Source: Simmondsia chinensis
Taxonomy: Eukaryota; Streptophyta; Magnoliopsida; Caryophyllales; Simmondsiaceae
Direction of reading: 5' to 3'
DNA length: 64,000 nucleotides
NCBI GenBank assembly: GCA_018398585.1
Contig: JAGTTD010000022.1
Location: 12,005,501 to 12,069,500 of the forward strand
The notes under the pieces are model-generated. The model was not told the origin of the DNA and did no database searches. It was given only the letters and a program-made list of their open reading frames with translations. The position numbers and the translations under genes are program-made. This document shows positions 10,864 through 40,257 of the stretch, piece by piece (positions within the stretch are counted from its first letter, which is position 1; the number at the start of each line of letters is the position of its first letter).

Positions 10864-12348
10864 TGTCACGGGATGAGCGCAGATCACCCGTGCGGCGCCC
10901 GGGCCCCTGAGGCTAGGGCCAGGCCAGCCTACCTCCTATGGTCAACAAGCAGCAATATACACCTTCAAGAGACAAAATACACGGCATACCACGGATATAC
11001 CTGAACACAATCAATGCGCATTAGTATCGGACAGGCTAAGGAGACCCCATATGGCATATGTCTGCTTATTGTGCACCGGGGACAGTGTCAGCCAAAGGCG
11101 GCCCGTGACATTCTCCCCCACCTAATTCCGCAAACGTCCTCGTTGCGGGTGCCTGCCCATCATCGCATCCCTGCATCTCTAGCAGCCTTGATTGGTCACG
11201 GGACGACCACATCATCATCCCCTCCAACGTGACACCCCTGACATGCTATTGACACTCACCTGACGATAAGCAGCGTGCCCAAAAAGCGACCTGCCAACTC
11301 CATGCACCATAGTGCACCACGTACACGTCTCGCTCCACGATGCTTGTTGAGTCTTCACCTTGTGAACTTTGCACTGTACCCCAAGAATCGGCCCAATCTC
11401 CACGAAGTAAGCCAGCCATACGGTCAGCACGCCTGACCGGCACCCAACACGGTGCGCCTGCCGCCACAACCGGAACCGCGAGCCACTCAACTTCACTCCG
11501 AAAGTTCCTCGTTAGAGTTCCCCTCCCACACAAGGAGTGTCCATACCCACGGACAAACCCGCTCGACGCACCTAGAACACGAGCAACTCCCAATGCCCTT
11601 AACTTCACCCCTAAGGTCCCTCGTTAAGACCCGTGATGCCACTTAGCTTCACTCCGAAACTACCTCGCTAAGTCAGGCTAACCCCGAAAATATGAGAGTG
11701 TTAAGTTACGTAGCGGAATAATATAATTTGGGAAGGAAAAGAAATAAAACAACACATACACATAGAGAGAGAAAGAGTCACAGTTGAAAGAGAGAGAGAT
11801 AAAAGATGGGTGAGTTTGTGAAATGGGGGAATTGATGACCCCTTGGTATTTACATTTGCATATATATAGAAAATGTACATGAGACAAAAAAGTAAAAAAC
11901 TATGTACTCTTGTCTCCTTGCTTGTCCTCCTAGCCGCCCACCTTGTGTCCTTTTTGTCCTAGGCTATATTTTTTTTGTCTCCTCTTTTCCTACTTATCTT
12001 TTTATTGTCCCAAGCAAGCTTATTTTTGGAGGGAAATCCACCCCTTGGCTGTCCCTTTTTGGCCCAAGTGTCCTCTTACACTATATTTTATTTTTACATT
12101 ATTCTATCAGGTACGATATTTACACGTATTTTACATAACGTCCCATGGACACGCCCCTTTACGGATTTGTGCCGAGCACTTCACCAAAGGTTTGCGTCCT
12201 TACAAAATTGGACTACGTACATAAATATATCCGTAAGAATATTCTAAAAGAGCCTAGAATAAACCGTGGCTTTTTGGAACATTCCCACCGTACACCGATA
12301 CATAATAAAATTACACAAAATTTTTACAGAACTAAGCGATCCGTGACA
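10864..12348 (-). repeat. 3' LTR of the gag/chromodomain element, enlarged
   Basis: The shared part is 11586-12348. The first 13 bp (TGTCACGGGATGA) also match the partner LTR start at 15780. Between them this copy has about 709 bp, where the partner has about 30 bp. Confidence 0.65.
10877..11585 (-). other. Foreign segment inside the 3' LTR: end of another chromovirus
   Basis: At 11099-11125 the minus strand reads ELGGGECHG across a GTGGGGGA polypurine stretch into GTCACGGG. This is the typical C-terminus, PPT and LTR-start junction of a plant chromovirus, and it parallels the element's own junction at 12349. The segment therefore appears to be a captured end of a related element. The rest (11130-11585) is GC-rich and unrecognised. 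Confidence 0.5.
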
Positions 12349-12361
12349 CTCTCCCCCACCT
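12349..12361 (-). other. Polypurine tract of the gag/chromodomain element
   Basis: The minus strand reads AGGTGGGGGAGAG directly before TGTCACGG, the start of the 3' LTR. This is the expected plus-strand priming site. Confidence 0.75.
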
Positions 12362-13332
12362 AAGCTATTGACGTCCTCGTCAATGTTAGACGGTCTTGAG
12401 TTCTTTAGACGCCGTTCCTCTTTATTTGAGCCTTCCTCTGGTCTTCATACCTTCAAGTCCGGATGGTCCTTCCATTTCACCGAGTACACGAAGTACTTAG
12501 TTCGGCCCCTGCGTCCTGAGCCTCGTTCCACAGGTTCCTCTGTCTTCTTTGGTAGCTCCACATGATGCTTCACTACCTGTTGTGCCACAGAACGGTTGTC
12601 CTGCAGCGTCGTCCTATTTGGAGCGCTTTCGCACCTCGAGTGTTTTAGTTTTTGTCTATTTTTTATGGGCAAAGGTCCGGGCACCCGTGCTTTGTTCACT
12701 CGAGCATCGATCTCGCTATTCACGGTCTGTGCTCCCCCACAGCTTGTCCCAAACCTCTGCATTCTGATTTTCGGGCCTGTTTTCAATAGTCCCTGTGCTG
12801 GAAAGTGAGGCGCACCCTGGCACCTCCCATGCCCACCCCCGAGCAAGCGTTGTGCACCTAACCGTAAGTCAAGTGCAACCCAACGCAACCCGTGCCATGT
12901 CAAGCACAAGTCACGCCAAGCGGTGCGCAACCCATGCGCACTCATGTCCAAGTCAAGAGCCATCGTGTGCAACCCATGCACACTCAAGCCCAAGTCATGA
13001 GCTTTTGTGCACAGCCCCTGCGCACTCCAGCCCACATCGCGCACACACCCAAAAAAGTCGTGTGCACTCAAGTCCTCATTAGGCACGTCTAGGCCCAAGT
13101 CTTGTCCATCCGATCTTGAGTCTCGACAATGCCCTTCATCATACAAGTAGTGCCCTGCAGTGAGCACCCCTTGCCCCACGTTTAGCATCCAGTGCACCAT
13201 GAAATGCACCACATGCGCCTCCCTAGGCACCCCCAGTTCGGCCCTGGGCACGCCCAGCACGGTCCTGGGCACTCCCGGTGCGGTCCTGGGCTTGTCATGC
13301 CCAGTTCTGTCATTGTCCAGCCCAGGCGCAGT
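12360..13332 (-). pseudogene. Repeat-rich tail with chromodomain remnant
   Basis: This continues in the same frame as the 825-codon frame upstream, separated by a single TAG at 13333-13335. It encodes short-period repeats rich in Gly, Leu, His and Asp (for example SVHGLHTMALDLDMSAHGLR) and a basic linker. It ends with TKYFVYSVKWKDHPDLKV, which matches the core of a chromovirus chromodomain (usual pattern Y-L-V-K-W-K-D/G-x-P). A stop follows at 12445, where ATWE-type residues are expected. Further codons continue to a DEDVNSLGGGE motif at the PPT, a common chromovirus end. The frame is degenerate, but the family assignment is good. Confidence 0.6.
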
Positions 13333-15810
13333 CTAGCGCCCCCTGTGCACTGCCTTTGCTCGGTCCTGGATAAGCCTATGCGTGGTCGGGGGCCCTGTCC
13401 CAGGCCCCAACCTATCACTGCAGCGAACCTCCTCCCCAGGAAGTTCCAACTCGGCCCACTTCTTCTCTGCCCATGTCCTTTGCGTGTAGGCCTCGACCTC
13501 CTTTGCATCGGACTCCGATAATTTTGATGAAGAAGTGTCACATTTCAGGATGTGCATCCCATGCATGCCCCACCCCAAGTGTTGTGCCTCAATTGGCACT
13601 TTAAATGCATGAGGGCGCAACCCATGTGCACCCAATGTCGAGATCAGCGCCCCGAGTCCCAAGCTTCGTGCCTCCGGTCCTAAGTCATGCCCTGCCATGC
13701 CTAGGCCAAGCACTCTCACGCCCACCTTGTGCACTGTCATGCGCAGCACCTGCGCACTCCAAAACAGCCCATGTGCGCCTCTTGCTCGGTCCCCGGTCCT
13801 GAACTCCACCTTTGCCCCCAAAGGTGTCTGCCTTGGTTTGTAAGGTGGCCTTGTGTCTTCAAGTTCACCCTGTGCCTCCTTGGTTTGAGTCATCTTCACA
13901 ACATCATCCCTCGGAAGTGAAAGTGATTGGAGGACATTGGAGAAGTCCCTCTCCAACATCAACTCGAAGCCATCTTCTAGGACCACCGTCAAACCCGGTG
14001 TGTCATGCCAACCCTTAATGCAAGTTGACACTACACGTCCCCTATCACGGATGAGCCTAAATGAAGATACCCCTCTCTTCATCCATCTCACCCCCTTGTC
14101 AAGGCCCAACCCGAGCCTCTCCGACCCTTGCCTCGAACCGGATTTTTGTTTGGCGCCCTTGTCGTCAAGTGCCTTGGTCTCAACAGCAACGAGCACCCTT
14201 GTGTCGACACCCCCGTGTCCCATTCTTAAGTGCCCCGCCATTGATGAGCCACGCCCACCTAAGTGCGCGCCTCCTCGGACCCCGACGCACCCTTGCGCTA
14301 AAGTCAGCGTCACCACGTCCGGAACCTTGGTGCATGCCTGCACCTCGGTCCTCTGATCCTGGGCCTGCTTTTCAGCACACACAGCACCCTGGGCTTGATC
14401 CTGCGTAGCCTGGGCCTGCACCTGAACCAGTGCAGCACACCTGGCCTGCTCCTGTGTCGCCTGGGCCTGCGCCTGAACTAGCGCAGCACCCCAGACTTGC
14501 TCCCAGGCAAGCGCAGCCCTCTGCGCCTGTGTCACGACATGAGCCTGTGCCCAATCCTGGGCAGCAACCCGTGTCCTGCTTCTGCTGTCGCTAGTGCCTT
14601 CCGAATTCAGTGCCTTTGGTTGGGCCTGGCCCAGAACCTGTGCACTGACCTGCACAGCCCTATGCCTACCAAGCCCGACGTTGGCCTCACTCTCGGAAGC
14701 TCCGTGCACCACCTGTGCAACTGTTCCAGCATCACATTTCTGAACCTCGACCTGCTCCTGGGTCTCGGTTCTGTCAGCAGCACCTTGGGCCTGCGAAACA
14801 CACGCATTCCCTTGTCCCTTGGCACACCCAAGTGCCTCGGTTGTCCTTTGTGCACCATGTTGTGCACCTTGCTCGACCTCCACGAACACACTCGTTTTGG
14901 TCTCTTGAGTCCCCTTGGCCTGCGCCCCATGCACACCCGCGGCTGATCCATGCACGCCCCAACGTGCCCCATATCGGACCTCAACACACCCCCGTGTCTT
15001 AGTCCCTCGGATCCCCTTGGCCTGTGTCTCGGGTACACCCGTGGCTGACCCAAATGCAACATCACCCAAATTTGTTTGGACCTCCACACTCTCAAGTGTC
15101 TTGGCCCCGTGAGCCCCCAAGGCATGCACAACGTGTGCTTCCAAGGCAAACTCACGCACCACCATCCCAGACCCTTGCTTGGTCCCATCGGCTCGTGTCT
15201 GGTTCGTTAGGCACTCCCGTGCCCTCAGCTCAGACCCATGCGCAGTCCCATCGACATGTGTCCTGACATTCGTGCACACCCGTGTACTCTCCTCGGTCCG
15301 GGCCTGCATGCTGTCACATGCAGCACCCTGGGCCTGCGTCGCAGCACCCTGGGCCTGTGCCATGACACTCGCAGCACTCTCATCATCCAACCCCGTTTCT
15401 TGTTCAAGTGCAGCCACCCGCTCCACTAGTGCCTGTCTTTTTGGACAGTCACGTACGTAGTGAGGCTCACCACACAAGAAACAGTTATGACACCTCGGTC
15501 GCTTGCCCCCACAACCAAAAGTACTTCCACCCGAAGTGCTCACGGTTGTGTGAACTTCAAGATTTTCATCCGGCACCAACCCCATGTTGACACCGCCAAT
15601 GTCAAGACTAGTAAGCGTACCTTTTATGATGAACCGGTCCTTACCCTTGCTTGACTTAGGCTCACACAGTTGGATCTCCAATTCTCCTCTCGGTTCCTCC
15701 TCCTTTTGTGATGTGCCCGCACTCCTTTCCTTCTCGGTTTCACTCCCGGCTGCGAGCAACCTTTCTCTGATACCATGCTTGTCACGGGATGACACTTTCA
15801 CCAGTGTCAC
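13333..15810 (-). CDS. 825-codon open frame: gag-type zinc knuckle plus low-complexity repeats
   Basis: This is an uninterrupted frame on the minus strand. The listed first codon is GTG and the frame passes through the primer-binding site, so the real start is probably downstream; the first ATG is near codon 76. A retroviral-type knuckle CFLCGEPHYVRDC sits near residue 110 and is followed by KR, as in plant gypsy gag. The next roughly 400 residues are Ala/Gln/Gly/Val-rich degenerate repeats, including AQAQGAATQAQGAA and two related blocks around GSA-GV-QAKG-K-VEV. A later stretch (GWHDTPGLTVVLEDGFELML, about 13950-14010) resembles the last part of a gypsy protease. No D-S/T-G active site is seen. 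Expression is unknown. Confidence 0.55.
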   Translation of the reverse strand: MTLVKVSSRDKHGIRERLLAAGSETEKERSAGTSQKEEEPRGELEIQLCEPKSSKGKDRFIIKGTLTSLDIGGVNMGLVPDENLEVHTTVSTSGGSTFGCGGKRPRCHNCFLCGEPHYVRDCPKRQALVERVAALEQETGLDDESAASVMAQAQGAATQAQGAACDSMQARTEESTRVCTNVRTHVDGTAHGSELRARECLTNQTRADGTKQGSGMVVREFALEAHVVHALGAHGAKTLESVEVQTNLGDVAFGSATGVPETQAKGIRGTKTRGCVEVRYGARWGVHGSAAGVHGAQAKGTQETKTSVFVEVEQGAQHGAQRTTEALGCAKGQGNACVSQAQGAADRTETQEQVEVQKCDAGTVAQVVHGASESEANVGLGRHRAVQVSAQVLGQAQPKALNSEGTSDSRSRTRVAAQDWAQAHVVTQAQRAALAWEQVWGAALVQAQAQATQEQARCAALVQVQAQATQDQAQGAVCAEKQAQDQRTEVQACTKVPDVVTLTLAQGCVGVRGGAHLGGRGSSMAGHLRMGHGGVDTRVLVAVETKALDDKGAKQKSGSRQGSERLGLGLDKGVRWMKRGVSSFRLIRDRGRVVSTCIKGWHDTPGLTVVLEDGFELMLERDFSNVLQSLSLPRDDVVKMTQTKEAQGELEDTRPPYKPRQTPLGAKVEFRTGDRARGAHGLFWSAQVLRMTVHKVGVRVLGLGMAGHDLGPEARSLGLGALISTLGAHGLRPHAFKVPIEAQHLGWGMHGMHILKCDTSSSKLSESDAKEVEAYTQRTWAEKKWAELELPGEEVRCSDRLGPGTGPPTTHRLIQDRAKAVHRGR
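15765..15775 (-). other. Primer-binding site of the gag/chromodomain element
   Basis: The minus strand reads TGGTATCAGAG, 4 bp from the CCGTGACA-type LTR end. It matches the initiator tRNA-Met primer. Confidence 0.8.
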
Positions 15811-16572
15811 GGCCTCCCAATGCCCTTAACTTCACCCCTTAGGTCCCTCGTTAAGACCCGTGATGCCACTTAGCTTCACTCCGAAAGTACCTCGCTAAGT
15901 CAGGCTAACCCCGAAAATATGAGAGTATTAAGTTACGCAGCGGAATAATATAATCTGGGAAGGAAAAGAAATAAAACAACACATACACATAGAGAGAGAA
16001 AGAGTCACGGTTGAGAAAGAGAGAGATAGAAGATGGGTGAGTTTGTGAAATGGGGGAATTGATGACCCCTTGGTATTTACACTTGCATATATAGAAAATG
16101 TACATGAGACAAAAAATAAAAAGCTATGTACTCTTATCTCCTTGCTTGTCCTCCTAGCTGCCCACCTTGTGTCCTTTTTGTCCTAGGCTATATTTTTTTT
16201 GTCTCCTCTTTTCCTACTCATCTTTTTATTGTCCCAAGCAAGCTTATTTTTGGAGGGAAATCCACCCCTTGCCGGTCCCTTTTTGGCCCAAGTGTCCTCC
16301 TACACTATATTTTATTTTTACATTATTCTACCCGGTACAATATTTACACGTATTTTACATAACGTCCCATGGACACGCCCCTTTACGGATTTGTGCCGAG
16401 CACTTCACCAAAGGTTTGCGTCCTTACAAAATTGGACTACGTACATAAATATGTCCGTAAGAATATTCTAGAAGAGCCTAGAATGAACCGTGGCCTTCTG
16501 GAACATTCCCACCGTACACCGATACATAATAAAATTACACAAAATTTTTACGGAACTAAGTGGTCCGTGACA
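15780..16572 (-). repeat. 5' LTR of the gag/chromodomain element
   Basis: It is about 793 bp long, begins TGTCACGGGATGAC and ends CCGTGACA. A second TGTCACGG occurs at 15805. From CTCCCAATGCCC onward it aligns closely with 11586-12348, with roughly 30 differences. Confidence 0.75.
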
Positions 16573-16759
16573 CAAGTTAGTGCTAAATTTCATAAATATG
16601 CTTAACAATCTAAAGTTGATTCCGAATGCCTAAAACTGACCTAAGCTGGGCTTAGTTTGGATCAATTCAACATGAAATGAGCCAAGTTTAGCTAGAGTTC
16701 AAAGCCTCCAAACTCTGCTCAGCTCACTTCTCCTTATGCAACGTAACTGGATATAAGGG

Positions 16760-17465
16760 TTGATGTATTTTTAAAATATAAGTTGAATAATATGTTATAC
16801 ATTGTATAATGTGTGTATAAGATATATTTGAGATTATCTCAATACTTATTTTAAATGTTTAAAGCTTTATAGGAGTGTGTGTTGACACATGGACCATGTG
16901 TATCGACACACAATCCAACAGGACGGTGAGGGAACAGCTGTGTGTCGACACACATGGCCTGTGTGTCAACACACAACCCTTTACAGAAGCACAAGTTGTG
17001 TGTAGGAAAAAAGTTGTGTGTCGACACACAGGTCTGTTTTGGCGGTTTTCTGTGCAGTTTTTTCCTGGTTCATCATGGCTTTTTGTTTGGTTTTTTAGGG
17101 GACGTCTCCGTTCATGGTATAATATAAATGCCCTAGATTTCTTACTTGTTACTTTTGTGAATTGAATTGATTAAAAACACAAGAGAAGAAAAGAGATTAA
17201 AAGAACTTTTGGTTCAAGTGTTCTTGTGTTGATGTGTTGTGTTCTTGAGTAACAAAACTTTAGTCTCTCTACATTTCTATCAATCTCTCCCTTTATACAA
17301 CTTCACTTCATATTTGGTTGTTGTTGTATCGCTGATGATATTTCGTATACCGAAATAAACCTTAAAGAAAGTTATTACATAGCCTCAACACCTAAGATCT
17401 TTCAGTTACCCGTTTGAAAGGATTTTGCAAGTATTTTATAGATTTGTTCTAACAATAAGTTACTC
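16760..17465. repeat. Inverted, diverged copy of repeat R
   Basis: Reverse-complemented, it matches 9946-10650. Shared features are the TTGATGTATTTT end, the TGTGTCGACACAC palindromes (16875-17030), a GAGGC..TTTATTTC..GAAAT..GATACAAC block and CTTGCAA..CGGGTAAC. The ends are not sharp. Confidence 0.6.
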
Positions 17466-17744
17466 TTTAACATCTTGAGGTTTGATAAAATTATTCTACA
17501 TATACTGTATTTGAATTTTGTAGTTCAACTGATAGTAATTTCTCGACCAAATTTTAAATAAAGGTGTTGATGTCATACGATAAAAACTGATATCATATGT
17601 TGAAAATGTGATGTCATATATTGAAGTTTGGACTAAAATTTTACTGTATTCTAACTGGTAGCATAAAAAAATTTAGAAATTTGTCCACTAAAAAGTCAAT
17701 TCGCCAAACTTTGAGGTACTATAAAGTGTAATTAACCCTATAAA

Positions 17745-17936
17745 TTATGTATAGTTTAAATAAAATTATATGAAACTACTTTTTATAGTTTTATGATTTA
17801 ATTATATGTTTTATTACATTATATTACTTATTTAAAGAGTTTATTTGGTATCGTATTGTGTTTGCAATTTTCTATTCCAAATTAACGTGACAACTCTTAT
17901 TGAGGGATAGATATCATATAAAACCATAATCTATAG
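17745..17936. repeat. Uninterrupted inverted copy of repeat F
   Basis: This is the reverse complement of 9801-9945 joined directly to 10651-10712. It is therefore an empty-site reference for the 705-bp insertion. Confidence 0.65.
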
Positions 17937-20139
17937 TTAAAATCAAAACAACCTCTGAACATTTAATTTTGTGAACGATATCCTTCAAAGTATTGGTCAA
18001 AATCAATGTGATCTTCCAACTTTTAATTTATCAAAGACGTTTATGAACTATTAACTAAAATAAATTTGCATCCTCCAACCCTAAACTTTTTGAAAGAAGT
18101 CCAAAGCAAATTAAGGGACTATTTAAAAGCAAAAAATAATTTTTATTTTCCATTTTTAATTTTTCTTTTCATCTTGAGTTTTCCTTTTCCATTTTCCATT
18201 TAGAAAATATGTTTGAAAGTGAAAAATTATTATAGTTTTCTATATACAAAATTGAAAATTGTGTTCAAATGAAGGCAATTTTCCAGTTTCCTTGAAATTG
18301 AAAATAATTCATAACTAATACTTGCAAAATTGAAAATCAAATAATACAATTCGAACACAGTCAGAACAATTATGTCAGTGGGTTCAAGCAAAGTATACTT
18401 TGATACACAATTCTAAAATGAGGAACCCACTCATATTACTTAATCGAATACAAAGAAAAAGAAACATGTTTACTCTTGTATTTTTTGGACTATTCACTTC
18501 TATGCTGTCTTGTACAATGACAATATTATTCTCATTATGTACCAATGTACCTTCTCTACCATACAAAAAAATTGATGTTTTTGTTTTGTCGTTTATTCGC
18601 ACACTATTGGAATTATCTTTTGTTCTTAGTGGATGGCTCGCATAGAGCGGAAACGAGTTCCCCCAAACAAGTGTCGCTTTAAAAATGGGGAACTTAGACT
18701 TAAAAACACAAAATGCACTCTCTATTATGTTTCGCAAAAATGAGTATTATTTAAAAAACTTACACGGTCCTCTTATGCGTATTCGGCCTTGAAGGGTAAG
18801 TTGTGGGTTGGAGGGTAGAATTGATTTCATGGGCATGAGAAAGTGAGAGAAAGAGAAATGGTGGAGTGACGAAAACGAGAAAGATAAGAAAGCTGAGATT
18901 AAGTGAGAAAAGAAAGAAACTTGTAAGTAACACGGATGTTAAAAATTTTGGAAAATAGCTTCAAACTGTTTTTCAAAATTTTTAGACGAGTGAGGAAAAA
19001 TGAAAAGCTTTTTTCCTGAAAAACTGGAATTGTAAACAGTTTTTTTAGTTTTCTAGAAAAAAATTTCGGGAAAATTGAAAGGTCTCTATTTTCAAACAGT
19101 GCCTAAACAATTTAGAGAAAATTTTGTTCCAATATCTTGAGGTTTAGTAATATATTTTTCATGTATCTTACGGTTTTTAAATATTTAAATTATTTTAAAT
19201 ATTTTCTAAATATTTCAAATTATTGAAAATATTTTATAAATGTTTAAATTATTTTCAATACATACGATTTCTTACCTCTAATTGAAGTATATTTTAGGTT
19301 TTTTTTTTTTTTTAATGTGTCACCGCTATAATTTAGCATAAACTTCATTGAGTTATGGAGAGAATACTTTATTAAAAGCTGTCAACGTGTATAAGGTCTC
19401 AAGCATTTGAAAATATATTATCAAGCTTTAGCATACCTGAAATAACTTTTCTCTAATTTTTTTTTTTTAGTTTCAAATGTTTTTTATATAAAAATAAGTT
19501 TGATGTTTAAATTGATTTTAGTTAATAATTCGAAGTGTTTGATTAAATTACAAGTTGGGGCCACATTAATTTGGATCAGTAATTTTAAAAGTATGTTTAA
19601 CAAAACTGACTTAAATATAGTTTTCCTTTAAAAAAATGGAGCCTTAAAACTATATATGTATAATAAGACTCTATTTAATTTAAGTTACATAAATAATACA
19701 TATAATAAAAATTTATTAACGTCAAAGAATTAACTTTTTTTCAAGTTTAAGCTAATAAATAAAGAACCAAAATTAATTTTATAATCTAACATTGCCCCCA
19801 TCACACAAATCCTCATTGGGCTTGAAATGTAGATATTGCGCAAGTTCATCCCGTACCTTGTTACTAAATTATATTAATACTGAAAGTGAGGATTGCTATT
19901 ATTCGAACTCGTAACCTTTAGATTAATAAGGTTCTGTTACTATGTCAAGGAATCAACTTTATCAAAAGTTTAAAACAATAGGTAAAGGCCTAAAATTGGT
20001 TTATATTATAACAATTAAGTTACAAAAAAAATGATTATTTATGATTGAAAATATTCTTTTTATTTAAAACATTAAATAGACAATTAAAAACATAATTTGA
20101 TCACATAGTCATCCAGTTTGCCTAACCATCCTCTTCTCC
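17937..20139. other. AT-rich sequence upstream of the gene
   Basis: No exon or element end is recognised. Short open frames near 18400-18740 lie on both strands of the same DNA and have no family resemblance. This region must include the distal promoter of the downstream gene, but I cannot point to specific control elements. Confidence 0.5.
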
Positions 20140-20140
20140 C

Positions 20141-20148
20141 TATAAAAT
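20141..20148 (+). promoter_or_regulatory. Probable TATA box of the thermospermine synthase gene
   Basis: TATAAAAT lies 105-112 bp upstream of the proposed ATG, after a CT-rich stretch. Transcription would start near 20170-20180, giving a short 5' leader of about 75-80 bp. It is a good consensus match but unproven. Confidence 0.6.
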
Positions 20149-20252
20149 CCCCACCCCACCAATTCAATTCTCACCCCTTTCAAATTCTCTTATCCAAAAT
20201 TTATTTTTCGGTCAAAAACACGCTCGATCAATTTTTAACGTACATATCGGCC

Positions 20253-38266
<18,014 letters not shown>

Positions 38267-38574
38267 GAACTTCACTTGTGAATCTGAAAGCTTCTATATA
38301 GTTCAAAAATCGCATCTTCAACTTAATTAGTTTCTTAAGCTCGTGGGATAAAGTTTGCCAATGGTATTTGTAAATATCGCTGTCCTTTATGAATGAACAA
38401 TGGAGGATTATTACATAGATATAAACTTTTTCACTTGATTTTGGCATAAAATTTGTTAAAACATATCATTTTGTTTTGAAGACGTGATGCATCTCAACAT
38501 AATTCGATTTGTCTCACACAAAAGCATTCTTCGACTTTCAGCAAACCATAAAACATAAATAATATTATTCATAT

Positions 38575-38726
38575 TGATAATGAAGAGTGAGTACGGGATG
38601 GTTTTATATATAGAGAGTCATACATTTACAGAGGACAATTAATAACCCTAATGGATGTATATAGGTCTAGGGGTATAAGGTAAAGTAGTGCTAAACCTAG
38701 ATGTCTTACGTGTGCCATCTAATACA
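38575..38726 (-). repeat. Probable 3' LTR of the old copia element
   Basis: It runs to ..CTAATACA and is preceded, on the minus strand, by a polypurine tract (TTTAGGGGG). The start near 38575 or 38581 is uncertain. No matching 5' LTR was found. Confidence 0.5.
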
Positions 38727-39887
38727 CCCCCTAAATTTCAATGAGGGTTCCCACGTGAAGATTGTCTTCGTGGTAAAAGAAACGATCACAGGAAAGATCT
38801 TTAATGAAGATGTCTACAACTTGTTTGGTGGTGGGGTGCATCGAACCTAGAGATCACCTTATTATACTTTCTCCCATGCATACCTATAATTAATGTCAAC
38901 ATGCTTGCTGTGATTGTTGGAGACTAAATTAGTGGCAAGATAAGAAGGAAAACATAGTCACAATGCAATATACCAGAATCAAAGTGACAAATACCTAAGT
39001 GTCTCATGAGGTAGTGAATTCGATCACTTTTATCAACGACTTGGGAAACAACACGGTACTCGGACTCAGTGGTAATTTGGCAATTGTGGCTCGCTTCTTG
39101 GCCCTCCATGAGATGATTGGGCCCAATGAAGAGAGAATATCCAATTGTAGATCGGCCAATATTGGGTCAACCATCTTAAAGAGATAATCGTAGTGTAGGA
39201 ACCTAGAAGAATGGAGAAGTCATGGTCGAGGGTGCTTTTGAGCTTGTATATGATTGGCTTCACAACCGGCTAATGACTAGTCCTAAAAGCATGCATATAC
39301 TGAGAGAGAAGATTAACAATATAGCAAATATTAGGACGAGTGATAGTGAGGTATTAGAGGGCGGGCACCAATGGCACTCCTGTACTCAATAAGGTTAGTG
39401 AGCAGCTCTTCCCCATTTAACTAGAGGCACTCCTATACTCAATAAGGTCAGTGAGGAGCTCTCCCCCATTTAATAAGAGGTGGGATTGGGTGGGAAGGGG
39501 AGTTTTGTGGGTTTGGCATTGTGCATGTTATGCTTGGAGAGAACATCAATGGTATATTTGTGTTGGGACAAAAAGAGACCAATGGCATTGCGTTTGGCAT
39601 CTATAGGAAATAGAAAAGAAGACCAAGGTCTTTTATATGACAAAGTGTGTGGAGAGTATGAATAAAGCTGTCAAGGGAGCATGGTTAGTACAATTGAGAA
39701 TAATGTCATCAACATAAAGAAGTAGACACACAATATTATAAAGAAGTTACGAAAGGGACACACAATTTGGATATTTAAGAGCCGTGAGCTTGTTGCATGT
39801 AAACTTTTACCTTAAGAAAACTGAATAGGAATGTATTGTGACATCGCGCCGCCTGATGAGACTGACATTAGTGATAGGAAGACATAG
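38727..39887 (-). pseudogene. Copia RT C-terminal part and RNase H
   Basis: The minus-strand readings TESEYRVVSQVVDKSDRIHYLM and IHYLMRHLGICHFDSGILHCD match copia RNase H (TESEY..YCDN). Downstream fragments match the same element type as the intronic copia. Stops and frameshifts are frequent. It is broken at 39887 by the CRM-type element. Confidence 0.75.
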
Positions 39888-40257
39888 TAATGCAGTGCGT
39901 AAGGTAGAAGAATTTGGGAACGGGAAGGTTCAACGGCCTTTCCTTTAATTTTATTATGAAAATGACAAAATAAAGGGAAAAAAGGTGCTTAATTTCTCAC
40001 AACCCGAGAAAGAGAAAACCCTAGAAATTCTTAAAATCAAATCTAAAATTGAGTACTAAAACCTTAGATTTCCTCTTGTTTAGATAAAGGAGCAATTTGA
40101 TTGAGAATAAAACGCTAAAAGATAATTACAAATAGAATCTGAAAAATAGAACCAACCCTAATAGAATTCCAACTCCTTACAGCGTCCGCGTCCTCCTCAC
40201 AGCCAATCCCATGCCGCCAACCCCTACCTGCCAAGTGTGATATTGACGACCGCATCA
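39888..40257 (-). repeat. 3' LTR of the CRM-type element
   Basis: It begins TAATGCAGTGCG (decayed TGATGC) and ends ACCGCATCA. It is clearly homologous to 44571-44937. Confidence 0.85.

Larger units (their letters stand above)
10864..16572 (-). mobile_element. Non-autonomous Ty3/gypsy element with gag knuckle and chromodomain remnant
   Basis: It is bounded by TGTCACGG at 10864 and CCGTGACA at 16572, which are perfect inverted ends, with CAAG on both outer sides (10860-10863, 16573-16576). The LTRs are homologous (11586-12348 versus about 15826-16572, roughly 96% by eye). The minus-strand PBS is at 15765-15775 and the PPT at 12349-12361. The internal part is GC-rich. It carries one long frame from a gag-type CCHC knuckle through low-complexity repeats to a chromodomain-like end. 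No RT, RNase H or integrase motif is seen, so it would depend on another element. It resembles TR-GAG-type non-autonomous elements, but the retained chromodomain and repeat-filled middle are unusual. Confidence 0.75.

Noticed and set aside
13600..15450. Many plus-strand frames of 60-149 codons
   Set aside because: They are antisense shadows of the GC-rich minus-strand gag-like frame.
18384..18737. 117-codon minus-strand frame overlapping an 81-codon plus-strand frame
   Set aside because: AT-rich DNA with no family resemblance. Both strands are open over the same stretch, which is typical of chance frames.
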